Part shown: one piece after another, positions 55,301 to 62,960 of the stretch
Layout of the letters: each line of letters begins with the position of its first letter
Position numbering within the stretch: position 1 is the stretch's first letter
Origin: Strigops habroptila
Taxonomy: Eukaryota > Chordata > Aves > Psittaciformes > Psittacidae
NCBI RefSeq assembly: GCF_004027225.2
Contig: NC_044279.2
Span: 48,818,744 to 48,882,743 of the forward strand
Reading direction: 5' to 3'
DNA: 64,000 nt
Program-made: the position numbers and the translations under genes
The notes under the pieces: model-generated
What the model saw: the letters and a program-made list of their open reading frames with translations, nothing else
Databases searched by the model: none
What the model was told of the DNA's origin: nothing

Positions 55301-58300
55301 AAGTGACTCATGATGATGAGGGCAGAAGAAATGAAAAAAGCTCGATCTTTTCTTTCAGTAAAAACTGAAGCAGATACATCTTTGCTCCAAATTAGCACAG
55401 GCAATTCATTAAAAAAAAAGGCTGTAAGCCCTGAGTACTATGAGCTTCTGCATGCTGCTGCCTTGAAACAGGGCTTGCAGGCACAAAACAATCAGCAGAC
55501 ATGCAGGCAGATCAGCCCTGCCTGCTTTTTGCAGAGGGCTAAAGCCAGAAACCACCAGCCTGACCATCCACAGGTCTGTGTCAAGCTCTGGTGCTGTTTG
55601 GAGTGAGACTCCATCTCCTTAGGCGTCTCCTGGGGCAGCAGTGATTGAGATACCGGCAGCGTGCAGAGACTCCACTGTCCTGCAAACTCCTGTAAGCCCT
55701 GAGTCTGTGCCTGGAAGTACACATGTGGCACTGAAAAGTTTGAAGTGGGAAAAAGGCGGTGTACAGACGGTGTGGTACACAGTTTTGGGTCATGGGTTAC
55801 GGTTGTTACTTCACAGTTTAAAAACTCCAGAAAGTTAAAAAAGAAATCCAGTAGCACTCACAGAATTCATGTTTGTGCTTTAAAGAAAACTGCGGCAACT
55901 GGGCTGCAACTAAATAATGCCCTTCAGACTTGGACACTTCAGATGACTGCATATTTGAAACCACTGTTTCAAGTGAAATTACTGTTTCCATATGTCTGAA
56001 ATTAGGTGCTACCAGAAGTGGGAGTAAAGGACAACATAATTCCAAACAGAGCACAAAACTGTGATGTTTCTTTAGGTGAGATACATGTTGCTATTGGCAG
56101 TTACAAGTAATTGCTGGAATGTAGCACACTGTAATAAATTAAATGTGATATTTGCTAAGCATGCAGGCTTGCCATCTGGTCACCAGAGAGCTGCTGTTAT
56201 TACTTTGCAGGTTAAAAGTGGTGTTTAAGTGCAGGGAACTGAAGTGTGCCATATAAATAAAACCTAAGCTCTGGCCCCTTGGACTCCGCATTTGTTTAAA
56301 ACCTGGAATAATTAAACGAGCTTGACTTTTATGGCTTCCTTGCAATAACACAGACTAAACTGATGCCAAGAGAAGAGGTCCCACAGGAGCAAGCTCAGTA
56401 AATAGCCTGCCTTTGCAGCATGCTACTTCAGATGCATCAAACACCACTAAATTCCTTTTCTTCTTGAAACAGGCATTGGTTTCTACACACAAGACCTTGA
56501 TCCTACTGTCCCCATGCTTTGCACCAACCTGTAGAGGAGCCAGCCAGAGGTTCTTGCCAGGCACAGCCCCATCCTGGTGTGCAGGCACATCACTGGGGTG
56601 ATCGCAGTGAAAACTGCACCAGGTTGCGAGCTACAAGGACCCAGCAGAAACGAGGCAAATACTGCCCCAAATGATACCTTGGGTTTCTCATCCCTGAGAA
56701 CAATCACTTGGAAAGCTGAAAAAGGAGCACGCAAGGCAGAGTACCCCAGACATGTCCTGCTGATTGGCCTGAGAGCTACAGATTTCAGTCCCTGCCCTCT
56801 ATCACAGGCTGGCATAACCTTATGATTCACATGGTGGGACACAGGGGCACACAGAAGTGCTGAGGGCCTGGAAAATTCCCAGTGGGGCACTTTCTTTTGC
56901 AGGTCCCACTTTGTAGTTATCTCAAATTCAGACCCACAGAATGGTTTGGGTTGGAAAGGACCTTAAAGATCATCTAGTTCCAATCCTCCTGCCATGGGCA
57001 GGGACCCCTCACACTAGACCAGGTTGCTCAAAGCCCCATCCAACCTGGCCTTGTACCTTGAACACTGCCAGGGATGGGGCCTCCACAGCTTCTCTGTGCA
57101 CCCTACTCCAGTGTCTTACCACCCCCATCGTAAAATGTCTTCCTTATAAGGAGTCTAAATTAATTGCAGTTTAAAACTGTTGCCCCTTCTCCTGTAAGAA
57201 CAAGCCCTGCTGAAAACTGTCTCCATCTTTCTTATAAGCCCCTTTATATATTTCACTGTGAAAGGAAGTTCAGGTAGATCATGAACAAAGGGAGGCAGGA
57301 GAAGAGAGGAAGATAGCACTTTCTCTCACCAGCCATCTGATTCAAACCCTTTGCTGGGCTAATAAAATAACCATCCTTGGTCTGTTTGGCAGGGCTGGAG
57401 CTCCTTGTTTCTGAGCTGATGAGAGCATGGAGCAGCTTTTCCTAGAGCTGGACATCGGCTGCCTCCTGAAATGCAGCTAAGACTTGCTGTGTGGTGAACA
57501 AACAGCTACCAGTGGTTCTGCAGCCAAAGTATGGCTAGAGGTGACCTCAAATGATTGCAAAGCAGTCTGAACCCTTTGAAAGGGGTGATTTTTCTGAGAT
57601 ATGGATGCTTTCACCTCAGAACCAGTTCTCAGCAGAAGCTACAATGATATAACTGCCCTCCTGAGTCACAAATCAGATTGTCACCTTTTCAGGTCAGAGG
57701 GGAGTTTTAAGTCTGATTAAACTTTCAGACACGCTCATTAAATATGGCCACTAGAGGGAGCAGCCTTGAGAGTGCAGCGCTGGTCACTGGGGACCCATCC
57801 GCACCAGTGGGGTCCCGAGAGGGCACTCCCGTGGCCATCACTCCCAGCGGAGGTTGCCCAGCACTGCGGGATAGGCTTAGGCACCGAAGGGCAGGGTATT
57901 ATTGGTAGCACCTCCAGATATCTGATTAATTACTTGCTGTTTCTGATATAGAAACAATCTGTTTTTTACACACTTCTTTCCTCTTTGTAAACGTGATGTT
58001 TACATGATTTTCTTCATTTTCCAAGCTCTTTTCATGTGAGAATAAGTGTGCACAGAAAAAAAACAGATGAGGTATAAGTAACTACCTGGCTAATCAGGTT
58101 CATAGGAACCATACTTCAGTGTGGTCAGTAGCTATTTTGACTGGTTACACGCTTACTTCTCAGTGAAGGCAGTCACTATTAAAAGTGCATCTGGTGACAA
58201 TTTTAATGTAGTTGCATTTTGGTCAGACTGATTTGCATCACCCCAAAACCACACGACTGCAAGATCTGGAGAGGACTGCCAAAAGTGACATTCCCTTTGG

Positions 58301-61300
58301 CTTTCCTGAGGGATGGACAGCATTCGCCTTGTTTGCAGTTGTGCTGGGGAGGTTCACCAGGTGAGGGGAGAGGAGTTTTTGGAAAAGAGAGATATTATGA
58401 GCTCAGCAAAGCAAGGGGGAGGGCAGTGCCTACATCACCTAGGAATGAATTGCGTTAATACACCTCATGACATAAATTCGATGACAAGGGATGTGGGTGC
58501 AGTAAAACAAGAAGCATAAATGCTGGAGCAGAGATTGCACAGGGAAAGGGAGCTGGAGCAAGGGCTTTCTCTTCCCAACCCAGGCAGACCTACCTCTCCT
58601 CTGGTGCAGGGGAAGGGGCTGGAATATCTGGAAGTGCAAATGGCTCCTCTCTGCCTCACGTCATCCTCCAGCCCAAAGGTGGCCGAGCAGTTAGCAGCAA
58701 AGTATTTGTAAGGCTTCCACGTCTTGCCGAAGTCCTGGGAGCGCTCCAGCACCATGGCGGCCGGCCTGGGTGACTTGAAGACCAAAATCAAGTGAGTGAA
58801 GTAGAAGGCGGCTTCCAGGTCCAGCCGGATGGTCTCGCGGAGGGCGTCCTCGGCTGCCTGCCACCACGTGCGGGGCAGGCGGAAGGGGGAATCGGCCATG
58901 GCTGCAGCGGGGTGGGCCATCCCGGCGTGGGCCATGCTGCAGCGGCCGCACATGGGGCGCTGGCAGCGGTGCTGGCTGTCCTCGATGATGGTGCAGAAGG
59001 GCTCGGAGGCATGGCGCCCACACGCCGTCTCCGTCTGCAGCGCCCGCCCGTGTGCCAGGTTGCCCATCCGGGGGTTGCAGGCCTTCTCGCAGGGGCTGCC
59101 CGCTCCCGATGCGCCGACCAGACCTGCAAGGTGAGAGTGGGGGGTGAAGCTGGTTCCCAAGGCAGAGGCACCCCACTTCACCCCGCTGGAAGCCACCATG
59201 TGTCACTGGTACACACCAAGCCCCAAAGGGCTGAGGGAGAGCGTGGCACTGCTTCCTGGCTCTCCCCTCCATGGGGCTCAATGTGTCTGTAACAGCAAAA
59301 ACAAACCAAAAACCCCTCAGGGCTTCCCTACACTTGGGAAAATCTCTATCAAGAGCAGGCAGCCCACAGGAGGAGAGGTACCTCCACTTGCCCTCCCACC
59401 TCCAGAGGCCCAGAGCACGGCTGAGGCTTTGGAGGCAGTGGCCGTGGTCATGCCACTCCTGCCCCAAGGGCTCCAAGGGGATCCAGGTCGCCCTGGGGAA
59501 GGAGAGAAAAGCACCAGATGGGCTGCCATGGGGGACAGCATGGCTGTGCCCCAGCTCAACTGGGTATTGGAGGTGTGAGAGGTGCCGCCAATGACCTCAA
59601 ATCTTCACCCCCTTCCCCACCCCTCCATCTCTACCCCATATCTCCCCACAGTTGCAAACTGCTGCCGAGGCCAGAGTTGCATAGAAACACTGCTGAAGTT
59701 TGGGAAGGCTGTCACTGATGTGTGTAAAGGCGGGGGGAAAACATAATCCTTGGTTGAAATGATGCTGGCAAGCTGCCTCGCAGCTGAGGCTCTGCGGGTT
59801 CTCTTCAAGTTTCTCTGGAAGACTTGTCAATTTAAAAATCCACAGTTAAAGTGTCAAAGAGAAATAAAATCACCATGGGGTTTGGTGTGAAACCATCTGC
59901 AATGTAACCCTCCCAGTGCAGGAATGTTTGATTAAGGGCTTTCCACCTCTTTATTAATAAATGTAACAGTAGGTCAAGGCTGTATTTGATGAACCATAAC
60001 TGTTTAACATAAGAAAAAAGCTCTGATGAGTTGGACATAGACAGGCCAAACCATCTGAGGTACATAATGTCTTCTTTATCACCAGGCCAGTCATACATAG
60101 TCAGCTTTGTGCACCAATTATTATAGCTTCTTGCCATTTTTATTACGTCCAAAGGTCATTTCAGTTTAGCATCCAATAAATCCTTTATTTGGGGTTTATT
60201 CAGCTTTTGTCTACAGTGTCATAGTCGCAATTAAGCTATATTATGTACTAGCAGAGGCTGAGCCTTCAGAGCCTGACAGCGTTCCCCACTCCTTCTGCTC
60301 CTTAAGAAACACCCTGGAGAGAAAATGTTTCTACCACCAAAGGACCATACAAGTTTTCTATACCGATTATTCAGAACAGATGTGGACCGCTGCTTGCTAT
60401 GCACCCATTATAGAGCACTTCTGAACTAGTCTCTGGATTTCACTCGGTAAGCAGTCTTGGGAAATCTTTAGTGAACAAGAAATGCTCAGTCAAGGTAGCT
60501 TCCTACAGGGACCCGGTGCAATTGTGTCAGATTATCTGTATTAACTGTGCAGAATACGTTTACTCTAGAAAAGTAAACAAATATAACTGTAAAGTTAATG
60601 TCATATCACTTACATCTCCTGAACATCTATTCAAAGCGTTGTATAAACATTAACTAACCTACGCAGCTCTCCTGAGGGGTAGGTAAGTAAGGGCTATTAT
60701 CATATTATGAGTTAGGCTTGCCACAAGTTGGACTGATTTATGTCTTTGGCTGCTTTCCTGGATTCTTTGGCTACGTGTAACACGGAGCAGTTAGCCGCTA
60801 AACAAATAGATGAACATTCACTGCGGTTCCGTTCGTTGCGGGACTGCAGAGCAGATTTGGGAAGAGGTAAAAAAAGCAGGGCTCAGTTGGAACACTGCGT
60901 TCACCAATCCCTTTTGTTTTTTGCACACCACCGATTATAGCCCCTGGGGAGGCAGTGGAGGAGGACCTGGTCAGCAGGAGGTTTCCTGGTGCCTGTGGTG
61001 GTGGCAGGGCTCCATGTAGCTGTCCCTGGGGTGAGGGCAAGGCTCTGCTTGAGCCTAGCCAGGAGGGGTTGGCTACCAAATTCCCACTTAAGACTCTGGG
61101 AGCTAAGAGTATGCAATTGTTCCCAGCTCCTGGTACGCCCCCTGGTCACGCATGGTCACTGACTGCAGCTGTCTTCGGGCCAGGCATGGAGGGTCCCTTC
61201 CTTACCTGGGGCCAGATTTAGGGCCAGGGACCTTGGCTTCAGTAGGATTTGAGCAGTGCTGCTGGCACACAGACACGGGTCTCAGGGGAGGGAAGGGGGG

Positions 61301-62496
61301 AGAGGAAACCCCCTTTGAAAGGGTGTTTGTTTTCACTTGAATTGGAATGAGTTGCATGACAGATGCAGAGCACCGCATGTTATGAAAAGTGACAGCTTTG
61401 TAGTGTAATGCTGGCTGCCAGAGGGATTCAGTAAAAGGACAAATGAGAGCATAAAGATTTCCACGCTGCCAGCCACAAGCTGACGACTGCTCTGCCACAG
61501 TCCTGGAAAAGGGCACTTAATGAATCTGACCAACTAAACACTCCCATTCTACATACTACTGTATATGCCACCGGACTGGGATCTTCAGTAATGAGTAAGA
61601 GCATGCAGTGAATACCATGACTCACCTGTAAAACATGCATGGAAAATCATATGCTTCCTGCTTAAGCATTTTAGCAACACTTGCCTTGTGATGTTTCATT
61701 TATATCTTTTGCCCGATCAAATGTTTGTTTCCCATCTGCCTTTTTTCTTCTTTTTAAAGAAGAAAACTGGCACTCGGCTTGCGACCAGCCGCGGAAGCGT
61801 TATGCAAACTGTTTATACCCGATCGCCTCCGCTGCGGAGCGGCGGGACCCCGCTGCGGCTGGTTATGCTGCGGGAAGGGGCTTTGAAAACCTGTCCTGCC
61901 GCCCCCCGCAGCTCGCAGCGCCCTTCCTCCGCGTCCCGCCGCGTCCTCCCGGGCCCCGCTCCGCGGCATCCCCCGGCTCCCCGAGCTCAGCCCTCGGTCG
62001 AGCCCGCCCCGCCGCGGTTCCCCCCTCCCCGTCGCCCCGCCGGAGCCTCCGCGGTCAGGGGCGGCCCCGAACCCCGCTTTGTGTGCGGCGGGGCGGAGTG
62101 CGCAGCGCCGGCCCCTGCCAGTGCTCCACGGACACACACCGCGTACCTGCACACACAGCATGTGCGGACACACACGCACATGTGCGTGTATTCAGATACG
62201 CGCATACCCAGACAAACGCCCGGTGCGCACACGCCGATGTGATACTACTCTGTGCGTGCGCACGCCTGCGTACACACACAAACGTGTGCGCGTACATAGG
62301 CATATCTAAGTATATACACGCGTGTGCACAGACGCCGCGCACATGCGGCCCCGCACCTACCCCGCAAGCCCGTGGAGGATGGAGACCGCCGAGCGCCGGA
62401 CAGTCGCGACCCACCTGCAGCACCGGCGGCGGCGCCCAGCACCAGCAGCAGCAGCAGCGGCGGCGGCGGCATCGCCCGCCGCACCCCGCGCCCCAT
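19247..62496 (-). CDS. NTN4: NTN4, netrin-4: complete gene in ten coding exons
   Basis: Netrin-4 is a secreted, laminin-related basement-membrane protein. It binds the laminin gamma-1 short arm and affects laminin network assembly, vessel growth and axon growth (family knowledge). Joining 62496-62415, 59123-58594, 43510-43223, 35231-35105, 33827-33639, 26861-26645, 25907-25795, 24624-24556, 22736-22566 and 19383-19247 gives 1923 bases, 640 codons plus stop. All nine introns are GT-AG and every phase fits. Domains: signal peptide about 1-30, LN domain about 39-270, three LE modules about 274-475, linker, and NTR/C345C-like domain about 518-639. The match to human netrin-4, recalled from knowledge, is near residue for residue through the LN core and C-terminus, so netrin-1/3 and laminin beta chains are excluded. 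Possible N-glycosylation sites lie at N172, N365 and N495. No frameshift or internal stop was seen. Introns span 43 kb, compact compared with mammals. Confidence 0.96.
19384..22565 (-). other. NTN4: NTN4 intron 9 (3.2 kb)
   Basis: A phase 1 intron with AT-rich unique sequence. No repeat or exon was recognised. Confidence 0.9.
22566..22736 (-). CDS. NTN4: NTN4 exon 9: basic core of the C-terminal domain
   Basis: This exon completes Val539 and adds 56 codons plus one base. The acceptor is CTTCCCAG and the donor GTAAGT. It contains [20 protein letters not shown], then [19 protein letters not shown] and [10 protein letters not shown]. It is very rich in lysine and arginine, like the heparin-binding C-terminal domain of other netrins (family knowledge), and nearly identical to the human segment. 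Confidence 0.96.
22737..24555 (-). other. NTN4: NTN4 intron 8 (1.8 kb)
   Basis: A phase 1 intron. It contains a perfect 24-base tandem duplication at 23997-24044 and nothing else that I recognise. Confidence 0.9.
23997..24044 (+). repeat. Perfect 24-base tandem duplication
   Basis: The unit AGATCCAATAGACACACAGA plus CAAT occurs twice in a row with no difference. It lies in intron 8 and suggests a recent slippage or duplication. Confidence 0.92.
24556..24624 (-). CDS. NTN4: NTN4 exon 8: start of the C-terminal netrin domain
   Basis: This short exon completes Gly516 and adds 22 codons plus one base. The acceptor is TTCCGCAG and the donor GTGAGT. The translation [20 protein letters not shown] matches human netrin-4 at most positions and supplies the first three cysteines (518, 520, 532) of the NTR/C345C-like domain. 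At 69 bases it is easily missed by ORF-based scanning, but phases on both sides demand it. Confidence 0.94.
24625..25794 (-). other. NTN4: NTN4 intron 7 (1.2 kb)
   Basis: A phase 1 intron of ordinary composition with no repeat or exon that I recognise. Confidence 0.9.
25795..25907 (-). CDS. NTN4: NTN4 exon 7: linker between LE modules and C-terminal domain
   Basis: This exon encodes Ser478 to Ser515 plus one base. Using the acceptor AACAG before CTCAG keeps the frame and gives [10 protein letters not shown], aligned with the human linker. A second AG five bases downstream would break the frame. The exon continues through [16 protein letters not shown] and ends at TCCG before GTAGGA. It is the least conserved exon after exon 1, as expected for a linker, and keeps a sequon (NES) at Asn495. 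Confidence 0.92.
25908..26644 (-). other. NTN4: NTN4 intron 6 (0.7 kb)
   Basis: The shortest intron, in phase 2. Its donor side carries two near-identical 57-base units. No other feature is seen. Confidence 0.9.
26517..26630 (+). repeat. Two tandem 57-base units next to exon 6 donor
   Basis: The units begin ACCCTCCATTGGATGG at 26517 and again at 26574. They are nearly identical over their first 45 bases and diverge at the end. The repeat stops 14 bases before the exon 6 donor dinucleotide, in intron 6. Confidence 0.9.
26645..26861 (-). CDS. NTN4: NTN4 exon 6: LE module 3 and start of the linker
   Basis: This exon completes Pro406 and runs into codon 478. The acceptor is CCCTGCAG and the donor GTGAGA. 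It holds [47 protein letters not shown] and CDPRTGDC, the third LE module plus the following Cys-rich half-module known from netrins. The DNA is GC-rich compared with the flanking introns. A 57-base tandem duplication begins 15 bases beyond the exon end, inside intron 6. Confidence 0.95.
27365..27580 (+). mobile_element. Older CR1 LINE fragment, plus orientation, intron 5
   Basis: A more diverged CR1 3' end: TTTCTTCACTGAAAGGATAG, GGAACAGGGTGCCCAGGGAA, TTGGACTTCATGATCTCG and GATTCTATGATT at the end. It is directly followed by an AAAC repeat. Divergence is higher than in the other copies, so it looks older or belongs to another subfamily. Confidence 0.88.
27581..27604 (+). repeat. (AAAC)n microsatellite after the CR1 copy
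   Basis: Several AAAC units plus a short A run directly follow the CR1 tail. It may have grown from the tail or formed at insertion. Confidence 0.85.
32287..32688 (+). mobile_element. CR1 LINE fragment, plus orientation, intron 5
   Basis: About 400 bases of CR1 3' region in forward orientation: TTCAGCCTGGAGAAGAGAAG, GGGACTCTTTACAAGGACAT, GAAGTTCTTCACTGCGAGGG, GGTGTCCCTTGCCCGTGGCA, ending CATTCTATGATTCTATGA, the characteristic octamer tail. A 92-codon frame inside it is only a by-product of the element. Confidence 0.94.
33639..33827 (-). CDS. NTN4: NTN4 exon 5: LE module 2
   Basis: This exon completes Ser343 and encodes 62 full codons plus the first base of codon 406. The acceptor is CAACTCAG and the donor GTAAGT. 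It holds [19 protein letters not shown] with a sequon at Asn365, [18 protein letters not shown] and FSAPDACK. Eight cysteines sit at LE spacing. The sequence is almost identical to the human module apart from a few substitutions. Confidence 0.96.
33828..35104 (-). other. NTN4: NTN4 intron 4 (1.3 kb)
   Basis: A phase 1 intron of ordinary composition. A 243-codon frame on the plus strand across its upper end and exon 4 is antisense to the real exon and has no recognisable protein similarity. Confidence 0.9.
35105..35231 (-). CDS. NTN4: NTN4 exon 4: rest of LE module 1
   Basis: This exon encodes residues 301-342 and the first base of codon 343. The acceptor is TTACTAG and the donor GTAAGT. The translation begins [16 protein letters not shown] and ends GAPKECR, the second half of the first LE module, with the cysteine spacing of human netrin-4. 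Joining with exon 5 creates Ser343 across the junction, giving [12 protein letters not shown]. Confidence 0.95.
35232..43222 (-). other. NTN4: NTN4 intron 3 (8.0 kb)
   Basis: A phase 0 intron without a recognised transposon. It holds a G/T-rich tract at 41073-41146 and a short CA run near 36715. No exon-like segment was recognised. Confidence 0.9.
41073..41146 (+). repeat. G/T-rich low-complexity tract with G runs
   Basis: Alternating runs of T and G include six, five, four, three and four consecutive G on the plus strand. The block at 41083-41101 packs three G runs within 19 bases. This could form a G-quadruplex on the strand that is non-template for plus and template for NTN4. Confidence 0.7.
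43223..43510 (-). CDS. NTN4: NTN4 exon 3: end of the LN domain and start of LE module 1
   Basis: This exon encodes residues 205-300 in phase 0 at both ends, with CCCAG before it and GTATGT after it. It continues the LN domain (LKITNLR, CPC, then [13 protein letters not shown]) and opens the first LE module with [10 protein letters not shown]. Between CPC and HYAIYD lies a stretch of 16 residues with eight prolines (residues 246-261); the human loop is 13 residues and not proline-rich. The coding DNA for this loop is very GC-rich. Confidence 0.95.
52291..52443 (-). mobile_element. Short CR1 LINE fragment, minus orientation, intron 2
   Basis: About 150 bases beginning ATAGAATCAT and ATCATAGAATGGTTTGGG, then TTGGAAGGGACCTTAAAGAT and CAGGTTGCTCAAAGC. 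This is the extreme 3' end of a CR1 copy, including its octamer-repeat tail, cut short on the 5' side. Confidence 0.92.
54853..54915 (+). repeat. Direct repeat with small inverted repeat
   Basis: GATGACCCCATCTTCAA occurs at 54853 and again at 54899. Within the first copy CATCTTCA is followed one base later by its reverse complement TGAAGATG (54861-54877), with further GAAGATG copies nearby. It is a local repeat cluster in intron 2. Confidence 0.8.
56936..57262 (-). mobile_element. CR1 LINE fragment, minus orientation, intron 2
   Basis: The sequence follows the reversed CR1 3' end: GGTTTGGGTTGGAAAGGACC, TAAAGATCATCTAGTTCCAA, then the GACCAGGTTGCTCAAAGC and CTTGAACACTGCCAGG blocks. It extends further into the element than the other minus copies, with a GCCCCTTCTCCTGTAAGAAC-like segment and CCCCTTTATATATTTC near its inner end. 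It is in the same orientation as NTN4. Confidence 0.93.
58594..59123 (-). CDS. NTN4: NTN4 exon 2: most of the laminin N-terminal domain
   Basis: This exon completes Gly28 and runs to Glu204. It begins after a CTTGCAG acceptor and ends with GAG before GTAGGT. It holds the LN signature, including the [10 protein letters not shown] opening, FRLPRTWW, a long helix-strand region and [15 protein letters not shown], followed by an N-glycosylation sequon (NCS) at residue 172 and [14 protein letters not shown]. Spacing of the cysteines equals that of human netrin-4 across the exon. Glu204 corresponds to human position 195, which I recall as part of the laminin-binding surface. Confidence 0.96.
59124..62414 (-). 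other. NTN4: NTN4 intron 1 (3.3 kb)
   Basis: A GT-AG intron in phase 1. The end near exon 1 lies in the CpG island and holds the alternating purine-pyrimidine tract. The remainder is ordinary mixed sequence in which I see no exon or recognisable transposon. Confidence 0.9.
62125..62340. repeat. Alternating purine-pyrimidine tract (ACAC/GCGC/GTGT) in intron 1
   Basis: About 200 bases made mostly of short CACACA, GCGCAC, TGTGCG and CGTGTGCG blocks broken by a few AT-rich steps. It begins about 75 bases inside intron 1 from the exon 1 donor. Sequences of this kind can adopt left-handed Z-DNA. It is a degenerate CA/CG repeat rather than a perfect microsatellite. Confidence 0.75.
62415..62496 (-). 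CDS. NTN4: NTN4 exon 1 (coding part): start codon and signal peptide
   Basis: This exon encodes residues 1-27 and the first base of codon 28. The start at 62496 has a good context (G at -3, G at +4). It begins Met-Gly as human netrin-4 does and leads into a basic stretch followed by four Pro, five Leu and an Ala/Gly-rich end, a typical signal peptide. A second in-frame ATG at 62472 has a weaker +4 base and would shorten the protein by eight residues. The exon ends at GCAG before GTGGGT. The Leu/Pro core is coded by a CTG run next to a CCG run. The 5' UTR boundary cannot be placed from sequence. Confidence 0.88.
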
Positions 62497-62960
62497 GGCC
62501 GCCCGCCCTGCGCGCCCCGCCGCCCCGCGGCGCGACCGGCCCCGCGCGGCATCAGCGCCCCGCGCGGCACCGGCGGGAGGGCGCGCACCGCCCCGCCGCC
62601 CGCCGCGGACCGCGCACCGCCCCGCCGCCGCCCGCCGCCCGCAGCGCAGCGCCCCGCCGCCGCCCCACCCCGCGCCCCGCCCCGCCGCCGCGCTGCGCTG
62701 CACTGCCCGCCCGCCCTCCCCGCCGGGGCGGCCCCGCCGCGGGGGGCGGTTGCCGGTGCGCGGCGAGGCGCGGTACTGCAGCGGACCGCACCCCCCCACC
62801 TCACACCCCATCGCAGCCCGACCGAGGGACCCGCTGCCCTGCACCAGCCCCCCGCGGAGGCGCCGGTTCCCGAGCCCCGGAGCGCTGTCGGTCGCGGCGA
62901 AAAACGCTGCCTTCCTCCGGCCCGGCTCGGCTTTGTGCAAGGGCGACCTGACCAGCCGCT
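62497..62960 (-). promoter_or_regulatory. NTN4: Inferred NTN4 5' UTR and core promoter
   Basis: This stretch lies directly upstream of the start codon in the CpG island. It is extremely GC-rich with repeated CCGCC and CCCCGCC motifs. It must contain the 5' UTR and probably the transcription start, but the boundary between them is not visible. The NTN4 frame stays open upstream as far as 62940, an effect of GC richness and not evidence for a longer protein. Confidence 0.55.

Larger units (their letters stand above)
43511..58593 (-). other. NTN4: NTN4 intron 2 (15.1 kb)
   Basis: The largest intron, in phase 0. It contains two CR1 fragments (52291-52443 and 56936-57262) and a small direct repeat near 54853-54915. 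I see no other exon. Reading frames inside it show no recognisable protein. Confidence 0.9.
61790..62960. promoter_or_regulatory. NTN4: CpG island covering NTN4 exon 1 and promoter
   Basis: GC content and CpG density rise sharply here against AT-richer surroundings on both sides. The island spans the first coding exon and the region upstream of the start codon. Adjoining GC boxes (GGGCGG type) lie at about 62674-62686 and around 62724-62751, 180-255 bases upstream of the ATG. No TATA box is obvious, which fits a broad CpG-island promoter. The transcription start cannot be fixed. Confidence 0.8.

Noticed and set aside
58691..59476. 261-codon open frame on the minus strand over exon 2
   Set aside because: It is a different frame of the same GC-rich exon; the LN domain is in the frame that joins with exons 1 and 3.
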